Shown here: piece after piece, positions 30,079 to 41,115 of the stretch
Position numbering within the stretch: the first letter of the stretch is position 1
Layout: every line of letters begins with the position of its first letter
Made by a program: the position numbers and the translations under genes
Assembly: GCA_029168955.1 (NCBI GenBank)
Contig: JAPDOI010000711.1
Span: forward strand, 1 to 64,000
DNA: 64,000 nt
Direction: 5' to 3'
From: Aplectana chamaeleonis
Lineage: Eukaryota > Nematoda > Chromadorea > Rhabditida > Cosmocercidae
The notes under the pieces: generated by a model
Database searches by the model: none
Told to the model about the DNA's origin: nothing
Seen by the model: only the letters and a program-made list of their open reading frames with translations

Positions 30079-32275
30079 GAAGCTGCGATCCCTGAAGGTC
30101 GCGTCAAGACCTTCTTTCCCAATGTCAACAGGGAGACACTGCAGAAGATAAGAACAAGGGAAGCAAAGAGAGCTGCAGATCACCTTGACCCAGACAACGC
30201 TGAGCTGGATAACGAGATCAGGAGGGACCTCGACAGACACAAGAAGGAAACTTGGGAAAAGTTCACTGAGAAGATGAACTTCAGAAATGATGCAGCGGCA
30301 ACGTGGAAGGCTTTGAGAAGAATCTCCGGAAAGTTCACCCCCGCCAACAATTCCACGATTGAATTTGAAGGTGGAGTCTTCAAGTCAGAGAAGGAGGCCG
30401 CAAATGCTCTTGGGAAGCATTTTTTCATCAATAGAACTAAGAGAGAGAAGCAGAAAGAATAACTGTGCGAGAACACTGTAAATTGTCACTCATGGCTGAA
30501 GATGAAGCAGTCACGCCCGCTCATGTCGAGAAGGTGATCAAGGAGATGAGTAACTCGAAGGCAGTAGGGCCAGATGGTTTGAGCCCAGCAGTCCTTACGA
30601 GACTGCCCAATGAACTTCTGCCCCTTCTGGCTGACGTCATTAATACTTCGTTTCGTACATGTACATTACCCCAAAATTGAAAAGTCGTTCGTGTGATTCC
30701 ACTGCCGAAGCCGGGAAAGTCACCATCCACGGCTAATGGGTACAGGCCGATCAGTCTGCTCTCACCCATCGCCAAAGCCGCCGAAAAACTGGTTGTGGAG
30801 GAGCTCGCCGAGCATAACAGCATTCAACAGCATCAACAAGGTTTCCGTCAATTACATTCCACCACTACGGCCTTGATGGAAATTGTGAGCTATGTTCTGG
30901 ACGGCTTCAATGCCCAGAAACCCCAGCGTACTGTTGGTGTGGCCCTCGACTTAACCAAGGCATTTGACACTGTCAATCTAGGCATACTATCAGAGAGTCT
31001 GTTGAAGTCTACCATTAAGCCCTGGTAGAAGCGGTGGATAACCGCCTTCACTAAAGTACGTCGGGCAAATGTGCTATTCCAGGGACATGTCTCCAGTGCA
31101 TCTCCATAGCCGCCGGTGTCCCTCAAGGAGTTTTATCGCCTGCACTTTTCAGTTTATATTTTGAAGATCTGCCCGTTCCTCCTCAAGACATCAAGGTCGT
31201 TGCATATGCGGATGATATCACTATTCTGTGAGGGGATCGCGACATGAATGTAGCCGCCAGTAAGATCAATGACTACTTGATCGAGTTGAAATGTTTTCTC
31301 GACAGCAGAATGCTCACAGTCTCTGCCTCCAAATCATCCGTCACCGTCTTTTCCACTGATAATGTAGAGCACAGTGCCCATCCCATGGTGAAATGGGACG
31401 AAACTCAATTGCCGGCCACCCGATTCCCCAAGCTACTTGGACTCGTGTTGGATTCTTCGTTGAAGTTTCATAAAAACACTGAGCAGAAGCAAGCCACAGT
31501 GAACACAAGACTCAACGTCCTACGTGCTCTCGGTGGTACGTCCTGGGGGTGCAGTGAAGAAACGATCCTGACCACGTATAAGGCTATTGCGCAACCCGCC
31601 TTGGAGTATGCTGCGCCAGTCTGGCAGCACATCGTGTCGGACTCATCTTGGTCCAAGCTGCAACGCGTCCAAAATTGTGCTCTGCGAATCGCGACGGGCT
31701 ATTCTAGAAGCTCTCCAATTGAGCACTTACACGCCAAAGCTCGCATATTGCCAGTTAGAGACCACTGCCAGCTCCAGGCGCAACAAATGTTCATTAACAT
31801 CGTTAAGCAGCCAAATCATCCGTAGCGAAGAGTATTAAACACAGTAAGAGAGAGATGTATCAGAAAGCCGTTCGCCGATGCTCTCTCGAAAGTAGATGTG
31901 CAGAGATAAACTGAAGCACAACAAGAACGCCTCCGTCTCTTGCGCGCGGGGCATACCCGATTCGTGAAGGAGCACTTGAACACAGTTGCCACAAACTCCA
32001 TTTTGGGAGTCGCACCTCCCAAGGTCAGCGAGACCGAGATGCAACTTGGCAGGCGTGCCAGGTGCACCCTTGCCTCGTTACGCTGTGGAAATTCCCCCAT
32101 GCTGATGTCACATTTGCATAGGATTGATAACAGCAAACCTGACGAGTGCCCTGATTACGGTAGTCAAGGGCATACTACTGCACACCTGTTCAATCGCCCG
32201 GAGAGACCAACTTCATTGACAACAATGGATTTGTGGATGAGCCCAACTCTAATGGCCGAGTTTCTGAACCTATGA
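30079..32275 (+). pseudogene. A7 linker, RT and C-terminus, frameshifted
   Basis: 29950-30462 holds EGRVKTFFPNVNRETLQKIR and the linker. 30465-31028 covers NSKAVGPDGLSPAVL, IPLPKPGKSPSTANGYRPIS and VALDLTKAFDTV. A TAG stop follows KPW near 31026, and YADDITIL is readable near 31210. 31244-31825 is the thumb, and 31940-32275 is the C-terminus, where the finger has decayed (DYG for DCG, NRP for NCP). Confidence 0.85.
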
Positions 32276-32422
32276 CGAGAACCCTCTCTGTGGCTGCAAA
32301 GAAGAAAGAAGAAGACTGGCAAGATGCGGGCCTCGGCGTGAAGGTGCTCAATCGGAGAGCTTTTTGTACATCCGGTCGTGATTCGAAGTGCAGCATTCCG
32401 AACTCGCTGCATCTTAGTCCAG

Positions 32423-32929
32423 TGCCCGTATTCACGAAACACTGGGAGCCTCCCAGGACGGTCCAAAGTTCACCCGCTGTTGGACGAGTTTGCGATCTAG
32501 GTGCCCGACAGGTTGACAGGAAGGCTCCCGGCTACCTGGCGAGTAGACAGGAGGGTTCCTAGCCACCTAGCGGGTGGACGGAGAGAATGGTGGCTGCCTG
32601 CTACGTCGATCTTGCGTTTCAGAACGTGATCAATAAGTTACTGGCAGGCGGCGCTCGCTCTGCCCGTCCACCCGCACAGTCGAGGTCGGGCATGCTATGC
32701 CCGCCGGAATGCATTGTTAGCGGGGTTGAAACACAACAGTTTTCTACCCGGCGGTCTCCTCTTCCTCTCTGCAGGTGGCTACCCATGCCTGTCTCTGCTC
32801 TGACAGGTGGCAAAGAGGAGGCCGCCGCTATTGAAATGCCGACAGAGGAGCCACAAAAGTGGTGGCCATACGGCGGGTACGGGAAGGTTACGCCTCCTTC
32901 CTGCACCTGCCGTTTCATGAATACGGCCA
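32423..32929. mobile_element. 507-bp TIR element (MITE-like)
   Basis: Ends TGCCCGTATTCACGAAAC and GTTTCATGAATACGGCCA form 18-bp imperfect TIRs with two mismatches. Flanked by CAG on both sides (32420-32422, 32930-32932), and deleting it restores the A6 sequence TTAGTCCAGGAACTGTCC. GC-rich interior; no transposase seen. The superfamily is not clear from TIR and 3-bp duplication alone. Confidence 0.8.
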
Positions 32930-33748
32930 CAGGAACTGTCCGACACGATGTGCTGCCAGACAGGTGCAGCATACTCCAGTGCAAACTGCAGAATGGCTCG
33001 ATATGCCGTCAAGATTGTCTCTCTGCTGCAACCCCAGAGAGTTCCTTCCAAAGCTCTCAGAACGTTGAGCTTCGCCTTGACGACTGTTTGCTTCTGTTCA
33101 GCACTTTGTTTAACTTCAGCGATGGGTCCAAAATGAGGCTCAGCAGCTTGAGAAATTTCGATGTACGCAAAAGATCACCATCCCACCTGACGTCAGGTTG
33201 GGCGCTGGGTTACTTCGGGTCAGATGTGAGATCCAAAACAGAAGATTTTGCCACGGAAACTGTGAGCATAATACTATCGAGAAAGATTTTGAGCTCGAGG
33301 AGATAGTCGCTCATTTTGTTTGCGGCTACCTAAATGTCGCGGTTTCGGCACATGATGATGATATCGTCGGCAAACACAACAATTTTTATATCTTCAGGAG
33401 GCCCGGGTAGGTCTTAAATGAACAGGCTGAAGAGGGTAGGTGACAAAACTCCACCCTGTGGGACACCGGCTGCTATAGGTATTCTATCGGAGACGTGATT
33501 CTGGAACAGCACTTTGGCCCGCCGGCCCTTCGTAAACGCTGCAATCCAACGCTTCTGCAACGGTTGTAGCGAGGACTGCTATAGCTTCTCGGACAGAAGT
33601 CTCAGATTAACAGAATCAAATGCTTTGGTTAGATCGAGGGCAACGGCCACGGTTCTGAGAGGATTCCTGGCCTTGAACCCATCGACTGCATAGCTTACAA
33701 TCTCCAGTAGGGCAGTGGTGGAGGAGTGAAGCTTCCTAAGCCCATGTT
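32930..33748 (-). pseudogene. A6 RT palm and thumb remnants
   Basis: Minus-strand NL-A RT in broken frames. The best-preserved part (33579-33748) reads LHSSTTALLEIVSYAVDG and VALDLTKAFDSVNL. Motif B and C sequence lies at about 33320-33520 with several shifts. Confidence 0.8.
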
Positions 33749-33821
33749 GCTGCCGAGATGTCGTACGTTCGTGCCGTGGCAGTGTGGAGGAAAGAAGATC
33801 ACCTCCGTGCAAACCGACGTC
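33749..33821 (+). ncRNA. HDV-like ribozyme fold, A8 copy
   Basis: All helices and J4/2 are the same as at 7941. Confidence 0.65.
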
Positions 33822-34140
33822 ATCCCCTCCACGAAGAGGGTTTTTGTCATGGGAGAGGTGCTGGCCGGCCGCAGCTCTCCTTCGGATTCTCCTGCTAAGG
33901 GCCGGCGTGGAGAGGAATCCTGGACCCGGTCAGAAGTACCTATGCGCCACGTGCGGCAAGGATGTCACATGGAGGAAAACAAGCGTCCAGTGCTTCGGAT
34001 GCCAAAGGTGGGTGCATCTCTCCTGTTCGGGTCTCTGCTCTGTGAGGCATCATAACTTTTCTTTTCGATGTGTTTTGTGCTCCTCACCTACCACCTCTGA
34101 TTCCTCAAACTCCAATCCCCCCTTTCCATTGTACATATAA
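33784..34140 (+). pseudogene. A8 2A-like motif and PHD finger
   Basis: 118-residue frame with GVERNPGPGQKYLCATC; PHD residues CATC, CFGC, H, C and CVLC are all present. There is no in-frame ATG upstream; the listed start is a GTG. A shift after SNPPF ends the frame before the endonuclease. Confidence 0.82.
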
Positions 34141-34205
34141 ATCTCAACGGCCTTCGTGGCAAGCTTTCTGAGCTCTCTCTCTTTGCACGTACTTACCATC
34201 CAGAC

Positions 34206-34999
34206 GTGATCATGGTTCAAGCAACCAAGCTCTCTCCATCCCCTACAAATCCTCATCCCAATATCCCAGGCTATACTTCTTACCACGCTCCAAGGTCAAA
34301 TCTTGGCGGAGGAGTTTCCACTTTTGTATTATCTACTCTTCCCTCACACCTCATACCTAAAACTCCCACGGACGGTACTCTCGAGTACCTCCCGGTACAT
34401 CTCCCCTTTCTCTCTTCAACAACTATATTCCCCCTTCCACCTCATGCCCCCCATCCTATGATCCTATTCCACTCCTTGGGCAGCTTTACGACTGCTCCCT
34501 CTCATCTTCGTCTATATTTGCGGGCGATTTTAATGCTCATACATTTTGCTCGTCTCTTGCCTCTGATGCTAGAGGAAGTGACGTCGAGAAATGGGCGGAG
34601 TGCGACCTGGTCATACTACACGATGATCAGCCCACTCGTCTCCCTGGCAACGGCCGATCTTCTAGCCCAGACATAACTCTTGTCTCTTCCAACCTTTCAA
34701 ACAGCTGCCCATGATCTACCTCAACTACATCGTCTAGTGATCATATTCCTGTCTTTGTGCACATCGATCTCTCAAATTCTCTTGCTCCTTATTCTGGTGT
34801 TCGACAGCGTTCTTATCTCAATTTAGGCCAAGCAGACCGGTGCCTGTTCAGTGAGGTAGCGCTCCGTCTAGCGGCTGATTATCCGTGGAACGGCAATGTG
34901 CACCAAAAGGAGCACCACCTGTCTGATGTAATCCGCCGAGCCATGAAGGCGGCTGTTCCTGTTGGCCGCGTTAAGACGTTCTATCCAAACGTCACCTGA
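34206..34999 (+). pseudogene. A8 endonuclease, frameshifted
   Basis: Begins IMVQATKLSPS, with A in place of the catalytic E of QETK, so the domain was inactivated. 34757-34999 covers the region after SDHIPVFVHIDLS up to GRVKTFYPNVT, where a TGA stop occurs. Confidence 0.82.
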
Positions 35000-35231
35000 G
35001 AAATTCTCCAAAAGATTAGGACTAGAGATGCCAGGAGAGCAGCCGACCATCTAGACCCTGTCGTTGCTCAACTCGATGACGAGATCAGAAAAGATCTGGA
35101 CAGGCACAAGAAAGAAGAATGGGAGAAGTTCACGGGACAGTTGGATTTCAAGGCGGACAGTGCAGCTACTTGGAAGGTACTACGGAAGCTAGCTGGAAAG
35201 AGCTCGCCAGCCACCGTATCTATCATCGAAT

Positions 35232-36410
35232 TTGATAATAACGTTTTCAAGACGGGTAAGGAAGCCGCCTACTCTCTTGGAAAAAGCTTCTTTGTCACGA
35301 GTACACGGCGAGGTCCGCAGAATAGTGACAGTTAGAGAGCTGTGCCGCCTCCCGCCCATGAGCGCGGCCGATGCGTACACTGTGGCGCACGTAGAGAAGA
35401 TCATAAAGGACATGCGGAACTCTAAAGCTGTCGGTCCCAACGACATTTGTCCTGCTGTACTGAAGAAGCTCCCGACTGAGATCCTCCCACTCGTCGTTGA
35501 TGTGATTAACACTTCATTCAGCTCGTGCATTATTCCCCAAAACTGGAAGACAGCCAATGTCATCCCGTTGCCGAAGCCAGGCAAACCTCAGTCGTCAGTA
35601 AAGAGATATCGACCCATAAGCTTGATGTCACCTTTCGCCAAGGTAGCCGAAAAGCTCATTGTGGGGTATTTAGCAGAGCACAACGAGAAATTGTTTCAAC
35701 ACGGGTTCAAAAGGCTGCATTCTACAACTACTGCGTTGCTAGAAATTACTAGCTATGCAATCGACGGGTTCAACGCTTTGAAGCCATTGAGAACTGTAGC
35801 TGTCGCTTTGGATCTCACCAAGGCTTTCGATACGGTTAACCTAGGAATCCTGTCAAGAAACGTTTTGGAGTCGTCAATACCACCGTGGCAAAAGCGCTGG
35901 ATATCGGCCTTTATCAAAGGTCGACGGGCAAGAGTCATGTTCCAGAACCATGTCTCCAACAGTATTCCTATGGCAGCTGGAGTCCCTCAGGGCGGTGTTT
36001 TATCACCAGCTCTCTTCAGTCTGTATCTCGAAGATATGCCTGAACCACCACAGGATATCAAGACTGTCGCCTTCGCCGATGACATAACAATCATGTGTCG
36101 AGACCGTAATATAAAGGTAGCCGCCACCAAGATCAACGAGTACCTGAAGACGCTGAAGAGGTTCTTCGACGACAAGATGCTAAAGATCTCCGCATCGAAA
36201 TCATCAGTATCCGTCCTCACAACGAACCCATCCGAGCACAGAGCTCATCCGGAGGTAGAGTGGGATGGAGACCGTCTGCCTGCTGTTCGATTTCCAAAAC
36301 TGCTCGGTCTTGTGCTCGATCCGTCGCTCAAGTTTCATAAAAATACCGAGCAGAAGCAGGCTGTCATTAAAGCCAAACTCAATGTTCTCAGGGCCCTAGG
36401 CGGTACCTGA
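35232..36410 (+). CDS. A8 reverse transcriptase
   Basis: 392-residue open frame: VTVRELCRLPPM, NSKAVGPNDICPAVLKKLP, IPLPKPGKPQSSVKRYRPIS, VALDLTKAFDTV (motif A), GVPQGGVLSPALFSLYLED (motif B), VAFADDITIMCRD (motif C, FADD), LLGLVLDPSLKFHKN. It ends at a TGA replacing TCA in the conserved GGTSWGS. Linker residues upstream (35141-35335) are in a different frame. Confidence 0.87.
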   Translation: MIITFSRRVRKPPTLLEKASLSRVHGEVRRIVTVRELCRLPPMSAADAYTVAHVEKIIKDMRNSKAVGPNDICPAVLKKLPTEILPLVVDVINTSFSSCIIPQNWKTANVIPLPKPGKPQSSVKRYRPISLMSPFAKVAEKLIVGYLAEHNEKLFQHGFKRLHSTTTALLEITSYAIDGFNALKPLRTVAVALDLTKAFDTVNLGILSRNVLESSIPPWQKRWISAFIKGRRARVMFQNHVSNSIPMAAGVPQGGVLSPALFSLYLEDMPEPPQDIKTVAFADDITIMCRDRNIKVAATKINEYLKTLKRFFDDKMLKISASKSSVSVLTTNPSEHRAHPEVEWDGDRLPAVRFPKLLGLVLDPSLKFHKNTEQKQAVIKAKLNVLRALGGT

Positions 36411-36437
36411 TGGGGTAGCAGCAAGGAAACGATACTC

Positions 36438-37061
36438 ATGACGTATAAGGCGATTCTTCAGCCAGCCATGGAATACGCCGCACCGGTTTGGCAGCATCTA
36501 ATTTCAGAATCTTCCTGGATTAAGATGCAACGCGTACAAAATGCCGCTCTTCGCATTGCCACCGGATGTGCAAAGAGTTCCCCAGTCGAGCATCTGCATG
36601 CCGAAGCCCGTCTATTGCCTGTGAAGGAGCACTGTCAGCTGCAAGCCCAACAATTACCAATCAATATTATTAAGCAACCAAACCACCCGCCCTGGAGAGT
36701 GCTTAACCCCGTTAGAGAGAGAGCCAAAAGAATGCTATTTGCCGAAGCTCCATGGACAGTTAACTTGCAAAGATGGCACGACTCACAGCAAGAACGACTC
36801 CGTCTTTTGCGCGAGGAGCACACCAAGTTCGTACGGTGTCATCTTCAGAAGGCGGCGGTGAATCCTATACTAGAAGTACCGCCCCCAGTCTGCAAATCAG
36901 AGACTCAACTCGGAAGAAGGGCTAGATGCACACTCGCATCGTTGCGCTGCGGTCACTCGTCAATGCTCGTGTCCTACGTCAGCAAGATTGACAGCAGCAA
37001 ATCTGATGTCTGTCCGGTACTATCGGTCATGATACAGCACATTTGTTTCACTGTCCGGTGA
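36438..37061 (+). pseudogene. A8 C-terminal domain, finger disrupted
   Basis: 207-residue frame: SSWIKMQRVQNAALRIATGC, VEHLHAEARLLPVKEHC and RRARCTLASLRCGHS. It reaches KSDVCP but loses the second finger cysteine through a deletion near 37015. Confidence 0.85.
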
Positions 37062-37337
37062 GACCTACCACGCTGACCACAATGGATCTATGGACGAATC
37101 CACTATTGGTCGCCCAGTTTCTTCACCTATGACAAAACCCTCGATGTGGCTGCAAAGAAGAAGAAGAAACCCATGTTGATGTTGTTGTCCCTCATATTGC
37201 TCTGACAGGTCTCTTACGATTAGCTTTGCGGCTCTCTTCGCGATAAGTGATAGGAGGCTGATAGGGCGATAGCCCTTTGCCGTGCTCTGCGATTTGCCTG
37301 GCTTAGGCAGGTGTATCACATTGGCCGTCTTCAATGC

Positions 37338-38062
37338 TTAGGGTAGGGGGCAGGTACGGAAAGAAGTATTTATGACATCTGTGATCAGCAGTAGAAGTTC
37401 CATTGGAAGCTTCTTCAGAATGACTGGAGAGATACTCTCTAGTACGATCGCCTTCGAACTCGGCATGTCCTTAATAGCCTTTTCCACTTGCGTAGAAGTG
37501 AAGGCCTCGGAAGCGTTCATCAGCGGCAGACGGCTCAGTTCTCTTACCGTGACTCTGTTTTGTACGCCTCGCTTGGTACGTGTGATGAAAAAGTTTTTGC
37601 CAAGAGCATATGCGGCAGCCTTTCCTGATTTGAAGACGCTGTTTTCGAACTCTATGGTAGAGTTGAAGGAAGGGGGGAACTTGCCAGAAATCTTCCTCAA
37701 TACTTTCCACGTCATTGTTCCACCGGCTTTGAAATTCAACTTTTCAGTGAACTTCTCCCAACTTTCCTTCTTGTGCTTGTCCAGGTCTCTTTTCATCTCA
37801 TCATCCAGCTTGGCCACTTCAGGATCTAAATGATTATCAGCTCTCTTTTCGTGTCTTAACCTGATTTTTTGTAGTATCTCCCTGGTGACATTAGGGCAAA
37901 ATCTTTTCACATGTTCTTCAGGTATGGCCGCTTTTGTAGCCTTCCGGATGGCGTCAGACATGTGGCGCTCTTTCTGGTGCACACGCGGTAATGTCGGTTC
38001 GCACGGAGGTGAAGGTGTTTCCTCCACACTGCCACGGCACGAACGTACGACATCTCGGCAGC
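37338..38062 (-). pseudogene. A6 linker and RT start after internal deletion
   Basis: Frame of about 240 residues: CRDVVRSCRG at the 5' end, then directly VHQKERHMSDAIRKA, KNFFITRTKRGVQNRVTVREL and SISPVILKKLPM. The jump from leader to linker marks the 1-kb internal deletion. Confidence 0.85.
37990..38062 (-). ncRNA. HDV-like ribozyme fold, A6 copy
   Basis: P1, P3 and P4 intact with a different P4 loop. The P2 partner reads CGACATT, giving a G-U at one end and A-U where others have G-U. J4/2 reads GCGAA, matching the C-R-A-A pattern of HDV-type ribozymes. Confidence 0.65.
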
Positions 38063-38424
38063 TGTTATGAAGACTCCGCAACAGCGCCACGTCCTTCTTC
38101 CATTGCTGTAGACTATATAGCCTATCTCCCTCATTTTGAGCCGGTCGAAGTAAAGCTTATCGGGCTTATGATGTCAAAATCTCATTACCACTTTTACATT
38201 TCGCCATGACCGACCACTCAGCTGCATACTCCGCCCGAACTCATCCGAGCAAGCAAGGCTTTATAAAAATATGCGCGTTTTTATGCCTTAGCAAGGATTA
38301 ATGCCAGAGTCTAAATTATCAACGACTTACGAAGGGTTTGGCCCGCAGAATAACTAAAAATTTATAAAATTTCTAGTACGCTTTGCCCTACAACCCAGAC
38401 GCTTCGGGGGCCTTCGGCGGGTCT

Positions 38425-38605
38425 ACGATGGGGTCATTCTAAATATCTCAAGGCCTACATGCACAGGTTCGATGATTCGGTCACTGATAAATGTCCTGAC
38501 TGACAACATATAGGGCATGATTCACTTCGTTTCTTCTGTCTGTTCATGACATGTGGAATAAGCCGTGCAACGTCGCCAGCTTTTTGCGCCAATCAGAAGA
38601 AGCTC
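38425..38605 (+). pseudogene. NL-B remnant B2 (C-terminal end)
   Basis: Decayed plus-strand match to the B1 C-terminus: AYMHRFDDSVTDKCPD, GHDSL, MWNKP and ASFLR are readable across shifts. No flanking duplication identified. Confidence 0.6.
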
Positions 38606-38630
38606 TACTGTGACTGGTGAAATGTGTCGG

Positions 38631-39270
38631 AATTCATTCATTCATTCATTCAACGACTTTATTGTGGAAATAAAGAAACATACATATACACGTATGTGAA
38701 TGAGATTCTTTGTTAAAGTAAAAAAAAAAGATGCATAACAATGGCAGAAGTGAGAAGGAGACAAAATATGATTTTTTTTTGCAGAGGAAATTTTTCTTTC
38801 TACAATTCGAATGACATCTTGTCTCAAGATACTTGAGGCCACCGATTCTGGGACAAAGAAAAGCACAACAAGCTGGAAAAACCCCTCACATTAGGATATT
38901 AGTAATACCCTTTTAAACAGAGTGGACGCTCACTCGTTCCTTGTAATGACCTGAGATCGTACTTGGATAATCTACTTCGAAAGATAGAAAAGTTTCCGGA
39001 TTCAGCGATTTCTGCAGGCAAATTGTTCCAAGTTCTGACAACCCTGAACGCAAAGGAATTCAATATGCTGCCTTTAGAGGTGAATTTCCGTTCAAGTTGG
39101 AATCCATGTTTGCGAGAACGGACATGGTGGCGAGTAAACACGAAAAGGCTGTCAAAGGAATGTCGCAAAAACCATGCACGATCTTATAACACAGATGTAA
39201 ATCAAATTCAGCTCTGCGATATCGTAGGGTATTTAACCCTAGCATATCCAAACGAGCTGCATAATCTGGA
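38631..39270 (-). mobile_element. CR1-like element C2, 3' end
   Basis: Minus-strand fragment with 3' tail (GAAT)n at 38631-38650, preceded by an AATAAAG box and TATGTTTCTTTATTT, as in C1. 5'-truncated near 39270. Bases 39271-40088 show no recognisable gene. Confidence 0.75.
38899..39168 (-). pseudogene. CR1-like pol C-terminus
   Basis: 89-residue frame with FAFRVVRTWNNLPAEIAES and YDLRSLQG, clearly similar to 6916-7149 of C1. Confidence 0.75.
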
Positions 39271-40132
39271 ATCGTGAAAATATTCGGCTGCGGTGAATGT
39301 TTCCACCCATTCGACTTTATGGAACTTTCAGCGTTGATCCTTTCACGTGTGACTAACCACTCGAAAGCGCAACTTATTTTCTATTCAACGCTTCTTTCCA
39401 ACTGAAAAGAAATCCGGTTGTTCTCGAGCCATGTGCTGCAAGTCAGTGAAAATCTCCAGTAGTCGAGCATCTTCGAGTGCTTTTAATCTTATTTTGAGGC
39501 TCACAATCACAGCTGTCAAAGCTGTTAAGACATTTGATCCTTATGAGGCTAGTTAACAGCGTTCGCGAAAATTCTTGACGGAGCGTGATCATGGACGTTT
39601 CTCTTTGAAATTTGCAACCGAAATAAACTTTGAAATAAATTATCGGCAATAGGTACCCTAGCAAGGAAGGCTTGTTACCTTCCGGTGGCGATTTGGGAAA
39701 CCCTGTTATCATTGGTGTACGACTGTTGAAGTACATAAATGACCCTTGCTTGAAATCGGCTAAATGGCTGCGGGAATTCCAAAAACGGCATTTCCATTGC
39801 TTAAAAAAAAGTAAGAGTACCCAACAGGGATTTTTTTGAACGTTCAGAAAAAAAATTCTGATTCGGCTAAAAACTTTCAACTGAGGGTTATTTAGGGCGC
39901 TGAACCGAATCTGGGGTCTATTCCTCGCCAGACTTAGGGATACTGTAGGTTACGGCAGGCATGCCTTTTAACTGGCGTCACTTACCTTACAGTTTCGAAA
40001 ATCGAAAAATGGACCTCAAATTCGTGTTCAGCTTCCCAAATGACACCCACAAAGAAATTTTGAGTAAAATCTAAGAGTTTGGCCGAGCTACCGTATTCTT
40101 CTTCTTCTTCTGCAGCCACAGAGAGGGTCCTG

Positions 40133-41065
40133 TCATAGATTGAGGAGCTGAGCCACAAGCGTCGGATTCGTCCACAGATCTACTGTTGTTAACGATGTCG
40201 GTCTCATTGGGCAGTTGAAAAGGTGCGCAGTAGTATGCCCTTTATTACCCCAATCCGGGCACTCGTCAGGTCTGCTGCTATCGATCTTATGTAAATAAGA
40301 CATAAGCATGGGGGAGTGCCCGCAGAGCAACGAGGCAAGGGTGCACCTGGCACGCCTACCGAGTTCCATCTCGGTTTCGCTGACCTCAGGCGGCACGACT
40401 CCGAGAATAGAGTTTACGGCGGTCTTGCATAAGTGATCCTTGACGAATTGGGTATGCTCAGCACTTAAGAGACGGAGGCGTTCTTGTTGTGCGTTAGTCC
40501 ATCTCTGTATATTGATTTTCGTGGGAGCATCAGCAAACGGCTTTCTTATACCTCTCTCTCTCACGGGGTCTAATACTCTTCGCGACGGATGATTTGGCTG
40601 CTTCAGAATGTTTACGTACAGCTGTTGTGCATGGAGTTGGCAATGGTCCTTAACTGGCAGGATGCGAGCCTCGGCATGTAGGTGCTCTACTGGAGAGCTT
40701 TTAGAACAGCCTGTTGCGATTCGCAATGCTCCATTTTGGATGCGCTGCAGCTTGGACCAGGATGTGTCCGACACGATATGCTGCCAGACTGGTGCAGCAT
40801 ACTCCAGGGCGGGCTGTACGATGGCCTTGTACGTGGTCAGGATCGTTTCTTTACTGCACCCCCAGGACGTTCCGCCGAGAGCACGTAGGACGTTAAGTCT
40901 TGTTTTCACTGCAGCTTGCTTCTGCTCAGTATTCTTATGAAACCTCAGCGAAGGGTCCAACACGAGTCCGAGCAGCTTAGGGAATCGGGCGGCCGGCAGG
41001 CGAGTTTCGTCCCATTTCACCATGGGATGAGCACTGTGCTCCGCAGGATCAGTGGAAAAGACTGT
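40133..41065 (-). pseudogene. A9 thumb and C-terminal domain
   Basis: Frame from SSVTVFSTDPAEHSAHP through LLGLVLDPSLRFHKN, SWSKLQRIQNGALRIATGC and VEHLHAEARILPVKDHC to DLWTNPTLVAQLLNL. The finger reads CPDWGNKGHTTAHLFNC, with W replacing its second cysteine. The open frame extends upstream to 41197 through the A10 tail, which it reads as arginines. Confidence 0.87.
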
Positions 41066-41115
41066 GACGGATGATCTTCTTCTTCTTCTTCTTTGCAGCC
41101 GCAGAAGGGTTTTTG

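Larger units (their letters stand above)
28868..32314 (+). mobile_element. NL-A copy A7, PHD region deleted
   Basis: Both ends are present, flanked by ACTGGCA (28861-28867, 32315-32321), inserted in A6. The leader joins KKVPMYQ-type sequence directly to the endonuclease (NGLRAMLFEL), removing about 160 bp that would encode the PHD finger. A 182-bp foldback (29888-30069) interrupts the linker. Confidence 0.92.
33749..37169 (+). mobile_element. NL-A copy A8, full length
   Basis: Flanked by CCCATGTT (33741-33748, 37170-37177), inserted in the RT of A6. 3421 bp including tail. The subfamily is close to A14 (KTANVIPLPKPGKPQSS, EDMPEPPQDI). Confidence 0.93.
28312..38062 (-). mobile_element. NL-A copy A6 with internal deletion, host of A7, A8 and two DNA elements
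   Basis: The 3' tail is at 28312 and the 5' end at 38062, flanked by a 13-bp duplication TGTTATGAAGACT (28299-28311, 38063-38075). Its own sequence is 28312-28867, 32322-32422, 32930-33748 and 37178-38062. Near the 5' end the leader jumps from about base 80 directly to the linker, so 2A, PHD and endonuclease are missing (about 1 kb deleted). Confidence 0.92.

Noticed and set aside
28312..32314. A6 3' part plus A7 5' part as a twin-primed element
   Set aside because: A7 has its own 3' end and ACTGGCA duplication, and A6 sequence resumes beyond it, so this is nesting rather than inversion.
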